From Pyropia haitanensis (taxonomy: Eukaryota > Rhodophyta > Bangiophyceae > Bangiales > Bangiaceae), in the NCBI GenBank assembly GCA_008729055.1, contig SDUX01000008.1:2604001-2668000 (forward strand): 64,000 nucleotides of DNA, given 5' to 3'. The first letter of the stretch is position 1; the number at the start of each line of letters is the position of its first letter. Below the pieces are notes generated by a model that was not told the origin of the DNA, did no database searches, and saw only the letters and a program-made list of their open reading frames with translations. Both the position numbers and the translations under genes were made by a program. Below are positions 11,201-20,520 of the stretch, in pieces.

Positions 11201-11838
11201 CAGCGTCGACGGCGGCGGCGGCGGCGGCGGCGGCCGACACGCGGCAGGCGGACCTGGCCAAGCTCGGCGCCGCTCTGGCGAGTCTTAGCGCGCGGAGCAA
11301 GGGCGGCGCCGGGGGGGGGGGGGAACCCCCGGCGGGGGGGGGCGCGGCGGCAAGCGCCGCTCCCGCCGCTGACACGCGCGCGTGGCGGCGCGGGCGACCG
11401 CGCGTGCCGCCGCACCTCCTCTTTGTTGTTTTTTTGTTTCCACTGTGGCCGCGCCTTGGTTCCCTGTGCACCTCCGCCTGCTGCGGCCGTCCCGGCTTGG
11501 ATTCCCCGGCCCACCACCCTCTATTTTTGTGTACCCCGTTGGTCGCGCGCTGCCGTTGCGCCCAATGGCAGTGCCGTATCGCGCGCGCCGTGCGGCGCGC
11601 GGCGCGTACCGTCGCCACGCCTGGCGGGTGTGGGGGCGTACGGAGGGGCGGGCGCGCCTGTGGCGCCGCGGCCTGTCGCGGCGGCGGCGGCGGGGGGCCC
11701 CCCCTGCCGGTGGGCGCGCGTGGCGCCCACGGCCGGGCCGGTGCCGACGCGGCCGCCCCCGCGCGGCGGCAGCCCGCGGCGCGCGGGCGGAAACGTCGGG
11801 GGAGGGGTGGCCTGTGGGCCACCCTTCCCCTGCGCTAG
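8239..11838 (+). CDS. CBS-CBS-PB1-TPR protein (CBSCBSPB-like with C-terminal TPRs)
   Basis: The start is the ATG at 8239 (MAPKARTLADVV), immediately before the first CBS motif. Residues about 5-130 form one CBS pair, with the typical G-I-V-T-V-K-D-L and HMPIVGRGGEVVGI signatures. Residues about 155-290 form a second pair (VGIFSGRDAVARV; YRQLPVLGAHGEVIALVDVL). About 170 Gly/Ser/Pro-rich residues follow, then a PB1 domain at about 460-540, with a KFKDEDGDDVVLACDEDL acidic OPCA-type motif. A predicted coiled segment and TPR-like helices from about 666 (AGNRALHRNDVDGALAAYAA) continue towards residue 940. CBS pairs usually bind adenosyl ligands and PB1 mediates heterodimerisation; plants have CBSCBSPB proteins, but the TPR tail is extra. 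The far C-terminus is doubtful: after G-runs at 11311-11320 and 11333-11342 the frame becomes unprotein-like, and a one-base slip would end the protein at the TGA at 11370-11372. Confidence 0.8.
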   Translation: MAPKARTLADVVRRQPATVLPPTATAREVAVAIAADRTDAAAICGAGRARLLGIVTVKDLARSLSRGAAPDATPAADVMTPGPTTMGPDGAPEAALATMQAGGFRHMPIVGRGGEVVGIADVLGLAFDAVACLQAAYEAAVPTRRAWTVFRAAREGLARRTLAAVVDDYPSTRTFVSLLPTDSVRAGCAGMAAAGAAAAVLVDGGRLVGIFSGRDAVARVVARGGDPDATPVGAVATADPDAATVGDGLLESLMRMQAHGYRQLPVLGAHGEVIALVDVLLLAVDALEHARGAGSAGAGGGRPPAAASLIPSVSVSSLSPPPSMAGGMWDFLFPSSGAGVGRSVPDRAPPAVAGGGGARGGRDDGRFSIPPRAGGGEAAGRRGGGGLATTDAPPGYGGFASMLPRSGSGHGSDSGGSGGALPTAAGVPRSASLTGALPSMGLYGAGGGAAAAVPPLPSSVLTFKFTDSAGEYRRVKLPTTTAVGCYDRLLGEVRRRYGAPAGSELKLKFKDEDGDDVVLACDEDLAECLSVAADAGLKIMPLQVSRAAAPLVASPAATAAAAAAAGVEAVSVSTPPSASSTAASSAGVDLASELAAARRNLSALEEQVQVATHRRSASLRGVPAPSTRRPLSTAPRLSTVTTPSATPPVPSTASSSPLTAPAPSADDHATAGNRALHRNDVDGALAAYAAALALQPDCVLALAGRGAARLILNDAAAAEADYRSALVALDGGAGDSGDGGSSSGRRGPSAAAERDAVLGGLAEALIELRRYEEAVAVTAPASAAARATVGAALEEEVASAAAAGIQAAAEGAHGDAAAVFTAGLRVADAAAAGGLAPSGSGGDDVADAWQPRRVALLLGRAASYAGLGDGVSEREDVEAAVAGGGGGVPARVALARCLWRAGEADRARREARRAGDMDAADADVLALHAELGLPPPAVEEAEEEEAAAAGAPADGGGDGSGGGGVGGSGGAGGEATGTADAPPPPPAAASTAAAAAAAADTRQADLAKLGAALASLSARSKGGAGGGGEPPAGGGAAASAAPAADTRAWRRGRPRVPPHLLFVVFLFPLWPRLGSLCTSACCGRPGLDSPAHHPLFLCTPLVARCRCAQWQCRIARAVRRAARTVATPGGCGGVRRGGRACGAAACRGGGGGGPPLPVGARGAHGRAGADAAAPARRQPAARGRKRRGRGGLWATLPLR

Positions 11839-12698
11839 ACGCTGCCGTGTGGGACGGGTAGGGTGAGGCGACTGCATTGGGCGCAGGGGGCGGCCGCTCG
11901 GGAGCTTGGAGCGGTGCCGCTACGTTTGGCTGGCCTCGCCCGACGGGCGTAGCGACTCACACCCTGCGCTAGACGCCCAGCACGGGCACGTGGACAAAGA
12001 GTCTGGCGGATAACAAGGCTCGCTTGTTGCTCTTCCTATGGAACTATTCCGTGAAGCGCCTCAGCACAGGGCACCATTGGTGGTGCATGGGCGTTGCGGG
12101 CGCGGAGAGGTGTAGTGACGCCCGGTGTCCCCGTCCCCCCAGCTCGCCCGACCGGCCCCCTTCTCTTTCTCTTTGCGGACAGAGACGGAGCGCGCGGGGC
12201 TCGGCGGTGGTTGGCGGGCAAAACGGACAGGCTCGTGGCAGCAGAAGAGCGACGCGACACCCGCGCCTGTGCCTCTTTGCCTAGTAGCAAGAAGAAAATC
12301 AGAGAGATGAGAGGGGCACAAGAGAGAGGCATAGAGTATTACAAAGTACAGCTGGCCCGCCCAGGCCAGGGACCACACACGAGCCCGACGGAACGGGGAG
12401 CGGCCCACCGCCGCCGCGGCGGTTCCGTGGTCCCCCGAAAAAGAATACAAAAAAAGAACAGAGCAGAAACGGAATAAAAAAAGGAGGGGCCCCGTCGTAG
12501 CAGCGCCGCGTGCGCGTGTGGGTAGGCCGCCGCCCCATCCGCCGGCACCACCTCTACGGCGGCCGGGCGCACAGCAAACCGGCGCACGCGCGCGGCCGCC
12601 GCGGGCGGTCGCTGCCCAAGGATTGCAGCACCGAGTCCGGTCCCGGTTGAGGGGCGAGCGCCCCGCCGCCGCCCGCGCGCGGCGTCCACGCCGCGGAT
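11839..12698. other. intergenic between convergent genes
   Basis: No gene is seen. The region lies between the 3' ends of the CBS/PB1 gene and the Cys-rich secreted-protein gene. At 12435-12483 the minus strand (sense of the Cys-rich gene) is T-rich, about 220 nt past that gene's stop, a likely 3'-end signal. Confidence 0.5.
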
Positions 12699-13268
12699 TT
12701 AGTAGTAGTAGCCGTACGTGTCGACAACGGGCGTCGGCGTTGGCGTTGGCGTTGGCGTCGGCGTTGGCGTCGGCAGCACCGTCTCGGTGGGCACGTACGG
12801 GTAGTAGTGCGCCTGCTTGGCCGCCGCGTTGGCGACCAGCCGGTCGGCCACCGCGTCCGCGTCCGCGTCCGCGTCCGCGGCCGCGGCCGCGGCGGTCGCC
12901 CCGTCGGCGGCCGCCGCCGCCGCCGCCTCCTCCACCGCCAGCAGCCGCCGCCGGACGCCCGTCTGGGCCGCCCACGGGCACGCAATCTTGATCGTCGGGT
13001 CCCCACAGACCGCGTCGGGCCCCGGGCACGCGGCGCAGCACGCGTCTTGGCAGTCATCAAACGTGCCACACGCGGCGCACGCGGGCGTGCCAAACGTGTT
13101 GCCCGCAATGCACACGCAGCTGCTGGCGGTGGCGGCGGTGGCGGCGGCGGCGGCGGCGGGCGTGGCGGCCGCCACGGTCGCGGCGGGCGCGACGGCCGCG
13201 GCGGCCGCCGCGACGAGCGCAATGGCCGCGGCGAGGGCGGTGGCGGGGAGGAAGCGGCGTGCGGCCAT
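12699..13268 (-). CDS. small secreted Cys-rich protein with Pro-Thr repeat and Tyr-rich tail
   Basis: An ORF of 189 residues starts at the ATG at 13268, chosen because it gives a short basic n-region (MAARRF) and a long Ala/Val signal sequence. The mature part has ten cysteines within about 45 residues (CVC, CAAC, DC, CC, AAC, VC, AC), enough for several disulfides. A dibasic GVRRRLL site and an Ala/Asp repeat follow, then about eight Pro-Thr dipeptides and the ending DTYGYYY. Pro-Thr repeats are typical O-glycosylation or arabinosylation targets, and clustered Tyr can cross-link in walls, so an extracellular-matrix or cell-wall role is plausible but inferred. The dipeptide repeats are encoded by hexameric microsatellites (12729-12770, 12855-12880) and may vary in length between strains. 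No family is recognised. Confidence 0.65.
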   Translation of the reverse strand: MAARRFLPATALAAAIALVAAAAAAVAPAATVAAATPAAAAAATAATASSCVCIAGNTFGTPACAACGTFDDCQDACCAACPGPDAVCGDPTIKIACPWAAQTGVRRRLLAVEEAAAAAAADGATAAAAAADADADADAVADRLVANAAAKQAHYYPYVPTETVLPTPTPTPTPTPTPTPVVDTYGYYY

Positions 13269-13345
13269 GGCGTCCGAGACCGGGGGGGGGGGGGGGCGCA
13301 AGTTGTAGGGGGGGGGGTGGGGGGGTTGGGGCGGGGGGCTGGGGT

Positions 13346-13375
<30 letters not shown>
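13346..13375 (+). repeat. poly-G tract, 30 consecutive G
   Basis: One of the longest homopolymers in the window, 78 bases upstream of the Cys-rich gene's ATG (on the opposite strand it is poly-C). It can form stacked G-quadruplexes, and its exact length is unreliable in any assembly. Confidence 0.9.
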
Positions 13376-13376
<1 letters not shown>

Positions 13377-13876
13377 GGGGAGGGAGCGAGAAGCAAGTGT
13401 GGAGGAGGGGGTGGGTTGGGCGAGCGGCTGACGAGGAAACGGTCTGCCACCGCGGTAGCGAGGCGCGTGCGGCAGGCTCGGCAACACAAGGCAAAAAGGA
13501 GGAGGGGTGGGTGGCGGTAGCGTGTCGGGCGTGGAGGGTGGGGAGGGGGGGGGCACACGCTCCAACGGCCGCCGGTCACGCCCTTTGATGAGCACACGGT
13601 CGGCGGAGCGGCGGCGGCGGCGGCGGCGGCAGGCAGGCAGGGGCGTGGGCGTGGGCGTGGGCGTGGGCGTCGCCGGCCGGCGGCGCGGGGGTGGCGGCGG
13701 CAGACGGGCGGCGGCGGGGGTGGCTTGCCGCGGCCGTCACGCCAGTCCGTCCCCGCGGTGCCGGCGCTCTTATGCGCCCGCGTGGACGTGGCGGGCGGCC
13801 GCCCCGCGGGCGCGGCCGGGTCACCGCCAGAGGGGAGGAGCGGCGCGGCGAAAGGTTGGGAGGTGGAGGTGGAGGC

Positions 13877-13905
13877 GGGGGGGGGGGGGGGGGGGGGGGG
13901 GGGGG
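13877..13905 (+). repeat. poly-G tract, 29 consecutive G
   Basis: Uninterrupted G run inside the hyper-GC region, followed after one T by four more G. Similar shorter runs recur every 100-300 bases to 16730. Confidence 0.9.
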
Positions 13906-15211
13906 TGGGGTGCGGGTGCCGCCGCCGGCCGCCGCCGCCGCACCGCGCGGCGGCTCGTCTCGGTCCGTCCCCCCCCCCCCCCCCCCCCGCCGCCCCCCCC
14001 CCGCCCACGGCGCGGCCCACGCACGCTGCCGCGGGCGGGGCTCCCCCCCCCCCCCGCCCCCCCCCCCCCCCCCCGCCCCCGCACGCACACCCGCGTCGAC
14101 CAGCGGCGGTTGGCGACCGCGCCGCGGCGGTCGGCCGGCGCCGACGCGGCGCGTCTCGCAGACACCCGCCGACGCGCGCCCCGCCGTGGGCGCCGCCGCC
14201 ACGCGCGCACGCAGCCACCCCCCCCCCCCCCCCCACCCTCACGCGTCTGGTCGGTCTGGGACTGTGGCCGCCGCCGTGGGGGCGTCCCCACCCCCGCCGC
14301 CGGCGGCGACGACGGCGTCGCGGTTGTGGAGGGCGCGGGGGGGGGGAGGGGGGGGGGAGGAGGGGGGGGGAGGAGGGGGGGGGGGGGGGGGGGGGCGGCG
14401 TGGCGCCCCACCGAGCCCCGCGTGGCGCACACCCCCGTCTCTCCTTCCCCCCCCCCCCGGGCAGTCCCCGCTCCGCGGCACCCCACCGGCCGACCGCGAC
14501 CGCGTTGACCGCGGGACCGCGGCGGGCGTGGCGGGCGGGCGGGGGGGGAGGGTCTGCCCGCCGCTCCCGCCCGCCCCTCCCGTTCCGCTGCCGTCGCCGC
14601 GACGCGTCGTTGGACGAGGCGTGGGCGCGGGGGGGGGGGGGGGTAGGAGGAGGGGTGGGGGGGGGGGGGGAGCCCCCGCCCGACCGCCACGCGTCTGCGC
14701 GGCCGGCGGGTGGGTTGGCCGCCACCCGCGAGGGGCGCGCCGGCGGCGCGGCGGCCGCCAGGTGCGGCGGGGGGGGTACGGACGGTGGGGGCGGCACCGC
14801 CGCCGCGGCGGGCGGCGGCACGCCGACGCGCCGCGACGCGGCCGGCGCCCCCGCCCCCCGCCGGCCGCTGCCGGTCGGCCGCCGCCGCCACCACCACCAC
14901 CACCACCACCACCACCGCCGCCGCCGCCAGCCGCTGTCACCGGCGCCGCCCCACCGCGGCCGGCCGCCCGCACGGTCACCGCCAGCACCGCCGCCACCGG
15001 CCGCCGCCGCCGCGGCGGCCGCCACCGCCGCGGTCGCGGCCGACGCGGCCGCGCGGGCGCGTGTGCTGGCGGGGGGGGGGGGGGGGGCGTCGAGAGCCCG
15101 CCGCGGCGGCAATCAGTGGGCAACCACTCGGGGGGGGGTGGAGGGGGGGTAGGCGGGGGGGGGGGGGGAGCCGCTGCGCCTTGCGGGTGGGCTCGCCAGC
15201 CGCGTGAGCGG

Positions 15212-15234
15212 CCGCGCGCGCGCGCGCGCGCGCC
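15212..15234. repeat. (CG)n tract, potential Z-DNA
   Basis: About eleven alternating CG dinucleotides in a row, the canonical sequence for left-handed Z-DNA, within the gene-free hyper-GC region. Confidence 0.8.
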
Positions 15235-17135
15235 AGGCGAGCCCGTGCGACGGGCAGCGACGGCCGCGACGGCCACCCCCCTCCCTTTGCTGCGCCCGAC
15301 CCGTGTCGGGGAACCGGTGGGGGGGGGGGGAGAGACGCCCACACACGTCCGTCGCCGACGCTCGCCCGCGGCGCCGCTCCCCACACCAGCCACACGCCTT
15401 CCTCCTCGGGGCGACTCTCCGCTGCGGGGCTGTCGACACGCCCGCCGCGCGGCCGCGCGGCGCGGGGCGTCCCCCCCCCCTACCGCACCCCCCCGCCGCG
15501 CTGACGTCAGTGGCGGCTCACGGACTCGCGGCAGGGGCGGCGTGGGGGGTGTCCCACACGAGGCACGGGCCGGCCGGCGGCTGGGACGGCCCCCCCCCCA
15601 ACGCATTGGTGGACACGGCGGCGGGGGCGGGTGGGGGGTGGGGGGGGGGGGGGGGGGGAGGCACCGCCACGCGTCGCCACCCGCCCCCCCACCGCCCAGA
15701 CGCGGGTGGGGCTGGGCTCAGGCCAGCCGACCGGCGGGCGTGCCCGCCCTCCCCCCATTCACCGCCCCCCGCGCGCGCGGCGGGGGCGGCACCAACCGCC
15801 AGCGGGTGGCTGCTGCCGCCCCACCGTGGCGCCCGCCGCGGCGGCCGCCGTTGCGGATGGCGGCGGCAGGGGGAGGGGGGATCCGCCGCGCGCAGCCCCC
15901 ACCGCTGGCGACGCGGCGGACCAAGGCGGGGGGGGGCGTACCCCCCCCCCCGCCCCTCCTCGCCGCGGTCGCCGCGGCCAGCCAACCCACCAACGAGCAT
16001 TGCCTGCGCGTGCGGCGGGGCGGGTGGCGGTGCCGCCCAGCGGGTGGCCGCGCGTCGCCGCGGCGGCGCTCACCGGGACGGTCCGTGGGCGGCGGCCGAC
16101 CCGCCGCCGCGGCGGGTGCCGCCGCCGCGGCGGCGGCCGGGTGCCACTGACCGCGCGGGCCCGTCCCCCCCCCAGTGACCGTAGCGGCGGCGGTGGCGGC
16201 GGCGGCGGCGGCGGTAGCGGCGGTGGTGGTGGTGGTGGTGGTGGTGGCAGCGGGGCGCCGCCGCGGCTGCCACGCACGCGGCGCGGGGCGACGGGCACGA
16301 GCGGCCAGCGAGCGGGGATGGACCCGCAAACGGGGCGGACGGCTGCCACCGCCGCCGCGGGCGGATCGTGGCGGCCGCGGCGGGCCGCAGCGGCCGCCAC
16401 CGCATACAGTCACGCAAACGGCGGTCGGTGGCAGACGTTGCGCGCGGTGATCCACCCCCCCCCCCCCCGCACCCCCGCCTTGCCGGCGCGCTCGGGACCC
16501 GCGCCCGACCTGTTTGGGCGGCGCTCCCGGGTGCCGCCCGCGCCGCACCGGCGGGACGCACCGCCGGGGGGAGCCGCGCATGTCAGCCGCTCGCGCGTCG
16601 ATGGGGCGCGGGTGGCCCACCGACAATGCCAGGGGGGGCGTCCACTTGCGGCCGGATCTTGGTAGGGGGGGCGACGGCACGAGGCAGTTGGGGTGGGGGG
16701 GGGGGGGGGGGGGGGGGGGGCGGGGAAAGTCGGGAGCGAGCAACGCCTCGTGGCTAGACTGGGTGTCGAGCGGCTGACGCCTCCGCCGTTCGCCTACCCT
16801 CTCCCGTCCCCCGGCTCGGCTTGTGCAGCAGGCGCGGTTGTGCAGCAGGCGCGGCACCCCACACGCCGCGGCGTGCACGCTGTGGGCGCCGCCGTTGGGC
16901 TTGCGGCTGAGGCGCCGCGCCGGGGGGGGAGGCGGGGGGGTCGCTGCCGCGCCGCCCCACGGCCGGCCAATGGGGGGGGGGGGGGGGGAGGGCGGCCGCG
17001 TCGGGGCGGCGGCGGCGGCGGCGCCAGCGCGGCTGACCGGTGCCACGGCGCGACGGGGCGGCGGGAGGCGGCGGCGGCGCCCGCTGCGGTGGCCGCGGCG
17101 GGCCAAGGGCGGCGCCCGGGCGGTGGCCGACTGAG

Positions 17136-17224
17136 AGCATCTCCACCAATGCAGCCAAAAGCCAAAAGCCAACTACGTGGCAGCCGTTTCACCGGTTTGG
17201 CTTTGGCTCTGACTGGTGGGCCGC
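17136..17224. repeat. short MITE-like imperfect hairpin
   Basis: CCACCAATGCAGCCAAAAGCC near 17146 is an imperfect inverted match to the sequence ending CTGACTGGTGGG near 17221; the complement reads CCACCAGTCAGAGCCAAAGCC. The unit is about 80 bp and folds almost entirely on itself. The left flank GAGCATCTCCACC resembles the ends of some plant PIF/Tourist-like MITEs. It sits at a sharp drop in GC content. Confidence 0.45.
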
Positions 17225-18965
17225 GTGACGGTCCAAAAGTAAGACCGTATCACAATTCTTGATCGCCACCGTGGTCGTGCTCGCCGGAAACGCAGGCCCG
17301 GGCCGCGCAGTGCTACCAAATCCGTGGACCCGTGGCGAGCGGCCGGGACGTAGAGTCAGCACGACTCGGGCCCAAAGTTGTGCATGGGGGGCACGCGAGG
17401 TGTGACTGCCTTTGTGCGCCCCGCGTGCCGTCGACGTGCAGCGGGCGTGCAGGAGGATGTGCCTCCGCGTGCAGCGCGTGCCTCGCCTCGGTATTGCTTG
17501 AGCATTTTCGGTCTGGTGCGGGCCAAGCCCTTGACAGGCGCACTGCGACTTGGGCCAGCCACAGCCCAAGTCTTCTGAAGCTACACTGCGACCCTGCTGC
17601 ACTTGAGTTGCATTTATTGCCAAGGTCTCCGACAGCACCAGCTTCGCCAGAGATATACACTTCGTTGTACGATCACGTTCGCCAACAATGGGTGCCTCAT
17701 ACCAGCCGCTGGTAGCTGCCGCTCCGCCGTTGGGGGTGCGGCGGGGGTGCCGACCCTGCCACGAAGGGGGGACCGGTGGGGGCGGCACCGGCCGCCGGCA
17801 GCTGCCGCGCCGTCGTCGCAGGGGACGGCAGGGGGGTCGACCCCGCCGTGAAGAAGAGACCTGTGGGGGCGGCACTGGTCGCCGGCAGCTGCCGTGCCGT
17901 CGTCACGGGGGAGGGTGGCGGCGGCGTCACTTTGTCAGAAAGACGTCGGAGGAGGCGGCACCGGCCGCCAGGTGCTGTCGCTCCGCCGTCGGGCGTGACA
18001 GGTACTCGTGAGGGAGACGCTGGCCGTCACGTAGCCATTGACAGCAGAAAGCCGCCGGGGGCAAGGGAGGGGCGCCGAGGGGGTGGGCCTGCGTCATCTA
18101 CAAAACTGCCGCCTTGTGGGGAGATTGTTGATGGGGGAGATGCTTTCGACTCGATGCCTTCTGGTCGCGGTAGGGTTGTGGTCGTGTGAAGAGCACGGGC
18201 GGTGTCGGGCGGTCGCTCAGACAGAGACGGGTCGCAGGGGTTGGGCCTTCATTGGTGGGTCGGCTGCAACGGCAAAGCAGGTGCCGGTGACTTCCGCGCC
18301 CAGTCAGTTTGCTACACGAGGTGTGCTCATACCTCCATCTGGGACTCCCGATCGTTGGACGCGATCGTCGAGACCAGGAGTCCCAGAGACGGTCGTGTAC
18401 AAATACGCCGTGCCATGGGCTTCCTGAGTGGGCCATCTGATGGGCTTAGGTTCGAGTCAGTCCATCATGTCGGACAAACAGCACGGAATGAAGGGCTCTC
18501 TGGTCGGGTGTACCCAGTAGTTTCTGGAAGGCCTGCTCACATGGCGACACAATGTCGCGGAACCGTGCATCATTTCGGGTTAACTGTGACCGACTTACGC
18601 ACGCGTTGCACGTTCCTCGGCTGGGGCGTGAGCGGAACCCGTGCATCGCCTGCACGACGCCAGAGTAACTTGTGCATCGGCGGCACGAGTTCCAGGCGTC
18701 CGCGTGCACTGCAATTTGTCGTTCGGCGGGGAACGACGTGCACGCCCTCCGGTGATATGGTCGAGGTCCATCACGAGCTCTAGTACGCTCTCCATGTATG
18801 GGTGGAAAAAAAGTGCACCGGAGCCCGTGCACGGACGACTGAGCGGCGCTATAGGGCAGGTGTTGGAAAAATCGGCCTCTGCGATACCGTAGAGGGGGGT
18901 TTGCACGCCGCTGCACGCCCGCGCACGCCCGATTTTGGCCAAATTCTGTTCTCCAGGGGTCCACG
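17225..18965. other. lower-GC, gene-poor region
   Basis: The composition is clearly less extreme than on both sides. Open frames up to about 230 codons exist on both strands without any recognisable domain. A perfect 9-bp stem hairpin, GACTTGGGC/GCCCAAGTC, lies at about 17549-17574. From about 18590 to 18760 GTGCA/TGCAC motifs are frequent. It probably consists of decayed transposon and intergenic sequence. Confidence 0.4.
17700..18005 (+). repeat. degenerate minisatellite, about 80-90 bp unit
   Basis: Three to four diverged tandem copies share the core GGCAGCTGCCG(C/T)(G/T)CCGTCGT preceded by a GGCGGCAC(C/T)GG block, near 17705, 17790, 17875 and 17965. One frame translates the copies as AGSCRAVV-type repeats, but this may be fortuitous. 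Confidence 0.55.
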
Positions 18966-19015
18966 GCGCTGTGGGTGCTAAACCGTCTCAAAAAAGACCT
19001 GCTTTTTCGGTTGCG
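18966..19015 (+). repeat. left terminal inverted repeat of the hAT-like element
   Basis: Begins GCGCTGTGGGTGCTAAACCG and pairs with 21112-21164. Confidence 0.75.
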
Positions 19016-19177
19016 GGGCCCCTTGCGGGCTTGCGCGGGATCTTGCTTTTCCGCAAGCCAGTCTGCGTGGACAAGCAAGATTTTTGTGCGGAGTCTGCTT
19101 GCGTCCGCAAGTCTGTCCTTCTTGCGCGGCATTTTGCGAAAATCTCCCACGCTGCGACTGTCAACAACCGTCGGAAT

Positions 19178-19360
19178 GTATCCAATCAGAGGCCGGGACG
19201 GAACAGGTGTTCGAAGCCCTGGGCCGTCTTGGCTACCTGGACCAGCGCCTACTCGCTCTTCCGCTGAGACAGCAGCTGCTCGTTTACCTGCGCTAGCTCC
19301 GCAGTGGAGCCGCACACCTCAAGGCGGAGTATCACCACCACCTGCCGCAGACAGCCAGAG
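19178..19360 (-). pseudogene. decayed coiled-coil coding fragment inside the hAT-like element
   Basis: On the minus strand one frame gives a heptad-like stretch (ELAQVNEQLLSQRKSE), an in-frame TAG, and then ALVQVAKTAQGFEHL. A further TAG lies upstream. The protein-like character on both sides of the stops suggests a degraded gene, possibly part of the element's own protein. The family is not identified. Confidence 0.3.
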
Positions 19361-20277
19361 GCCGGCTTCTACGCCTCAGCGGATGCCGCTTCCATCGCGA
19401 TACCTACCGTCGAGAGTGAGCGGGAAGCGCAGGAGAGCTGAGGAGAGAGGGAGGCGAGAGAGAACGCTACTATCGGCTGAAGCGAAGTAGACGGCGGGCA
19501 CTATCCCTGCGCCGCGCCACAATTTCCAGTCACAACAGCCTGCGCTAGCTGCCGCTCCGCAGCGCCTCAAAAAGCCGTCATGACTGCGGCACCCGCGGAC
19601 GAGAACGGGGGGGGAGCGGACGGTCGTGGGGGAGTAAAGGTGAGGGGGCCACGAGCAAGCAGAGAAGCGGGTAAGTGGAGTGAAGGGGGGGGGGAAGAGA
19701 GAGCCACCTCTTAAGCCTACGCCATCCACCCTAGCCGTGTCGTCAAGCGCGTCCTCAAAGCGTCTCCCTCCACGTCACTTTTCTTACTCCCGGGGACTGC
19801 AGAGTGCGGGAGATTTTCGCCGCCATGGCCCATGCAGAGGCGTTTCCGCAAGGTACTCTGCGGCCGCCCGCAAGCCACCTTGCGGTCGTTGGCAACCTTC
19901 CCAGACGCGGATTGCATGGAGCGCTACAGTGAAGCGTTTCGGTCCGTTGACACGGGTGATTTTGTAGGCCCAGACAGTAGTGTTGTGCATCTGTCCGCCA
20001 CGTATGGAAATTTCCTTGACATGTCAAGCACCCCTCCGCACGACCCCGTGAGGCACGATTTCCTGACATTTCCTTTCTTTCCCTTTCTTTCCGACACGTG
20101 GTGTTTGGCGCGGAATGACCTTTAAAACGCGGCGGCGGTACGCGAAGTCCGCCCAGCCCACTGGCCGGAACGGCGCCGACTTGCCGTGCTGGTCGGACGC
20201 ACCGCATCCGACCAGCTTCTCGCAGAGGCTGCCCACGCCTGCGAGGAGCCGCCCACGACGGCAAAGCTGACGTCAAC

Positions 20278-20520
20278 ATGACCCCTCACCCTGTACGAGC
20301 ACCCCGGGAGCAGCGACCGGTGTACTGCTTTGTGAAGGTGATCGTTCGAGATGGCCGGAGGACTCTGACCTGCGGTGCTGACGCGTGCGTGTACTCCCTT
20401 TATGACAACATCACTCGTATGGAGGGCCACGTACGCCATTACGAGCATGCATTATCTCAGTTTTCGGACACGCTGGCGGCGATCGGGAGGTCGTGTGCAT
20501 CTGGCTCGACCGGCGCGCAT
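20278..20520 (+). pseudogene. BED-type zinc-finger-like fragment (putative transposase N-terminus)
   Basis: An ORF from the ATG at 20278 starts with about 75 well-mixed residues before dissolving into G-rich low complexity. It contains LTCGADACVYSLYDNITRME followed by GHVRHYEH, that is C-x4-C, an N-x-T-R segment about ten residues on, then H-x3-H. This spacing matches BED zinc fingers, common at the N-terminus of hAT transposases. Its position inside an element with hAT-like ends supports the reading. No DDE-region or hATC dimerisation domain follows, so the transposase is truncated. The ORF continues to 21036, but the tail after 20520 looks non-coding. Confidence 0.45.

Larger units (their letters stand above)
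13269..17130. other. hyper-GC homopolymer-rich region without credible gene
   Basis: Nearly 4 kb consist of G and C runs, (CGG)/(CCG)-type repeats and CG blocks. G runs of about 30 lie at 13346-13375 and 29 at 13877-13905, and long C runs lie at about 13970-14090. All six frames stay open for hundreds of codons because A and T are scarce, and the translations are only Arg, Gly, Pro and Ala with no domain, signal peptide or membrane helix. This argues for non-coding, structure-prone DNA. The first part (13269-13600) is the upstream region of the Cys-rich gene. Confidence 0.6.

Noticed and set aside
12554..16665. Many open frames of 300-850 codons on both strands in the hyper-GC block
   Set aside because: Stops need A and T, which are nearly absent. 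All frames are open together, and the translations are Arg/Gly/Pro/Ala only.
18440..18470. tRNA-like B-box GGTTCGAGTC
   Set aside because: No matching T-arm stem, acceptor stem or A-box around it. No tRNA or rRNA was found in the window.
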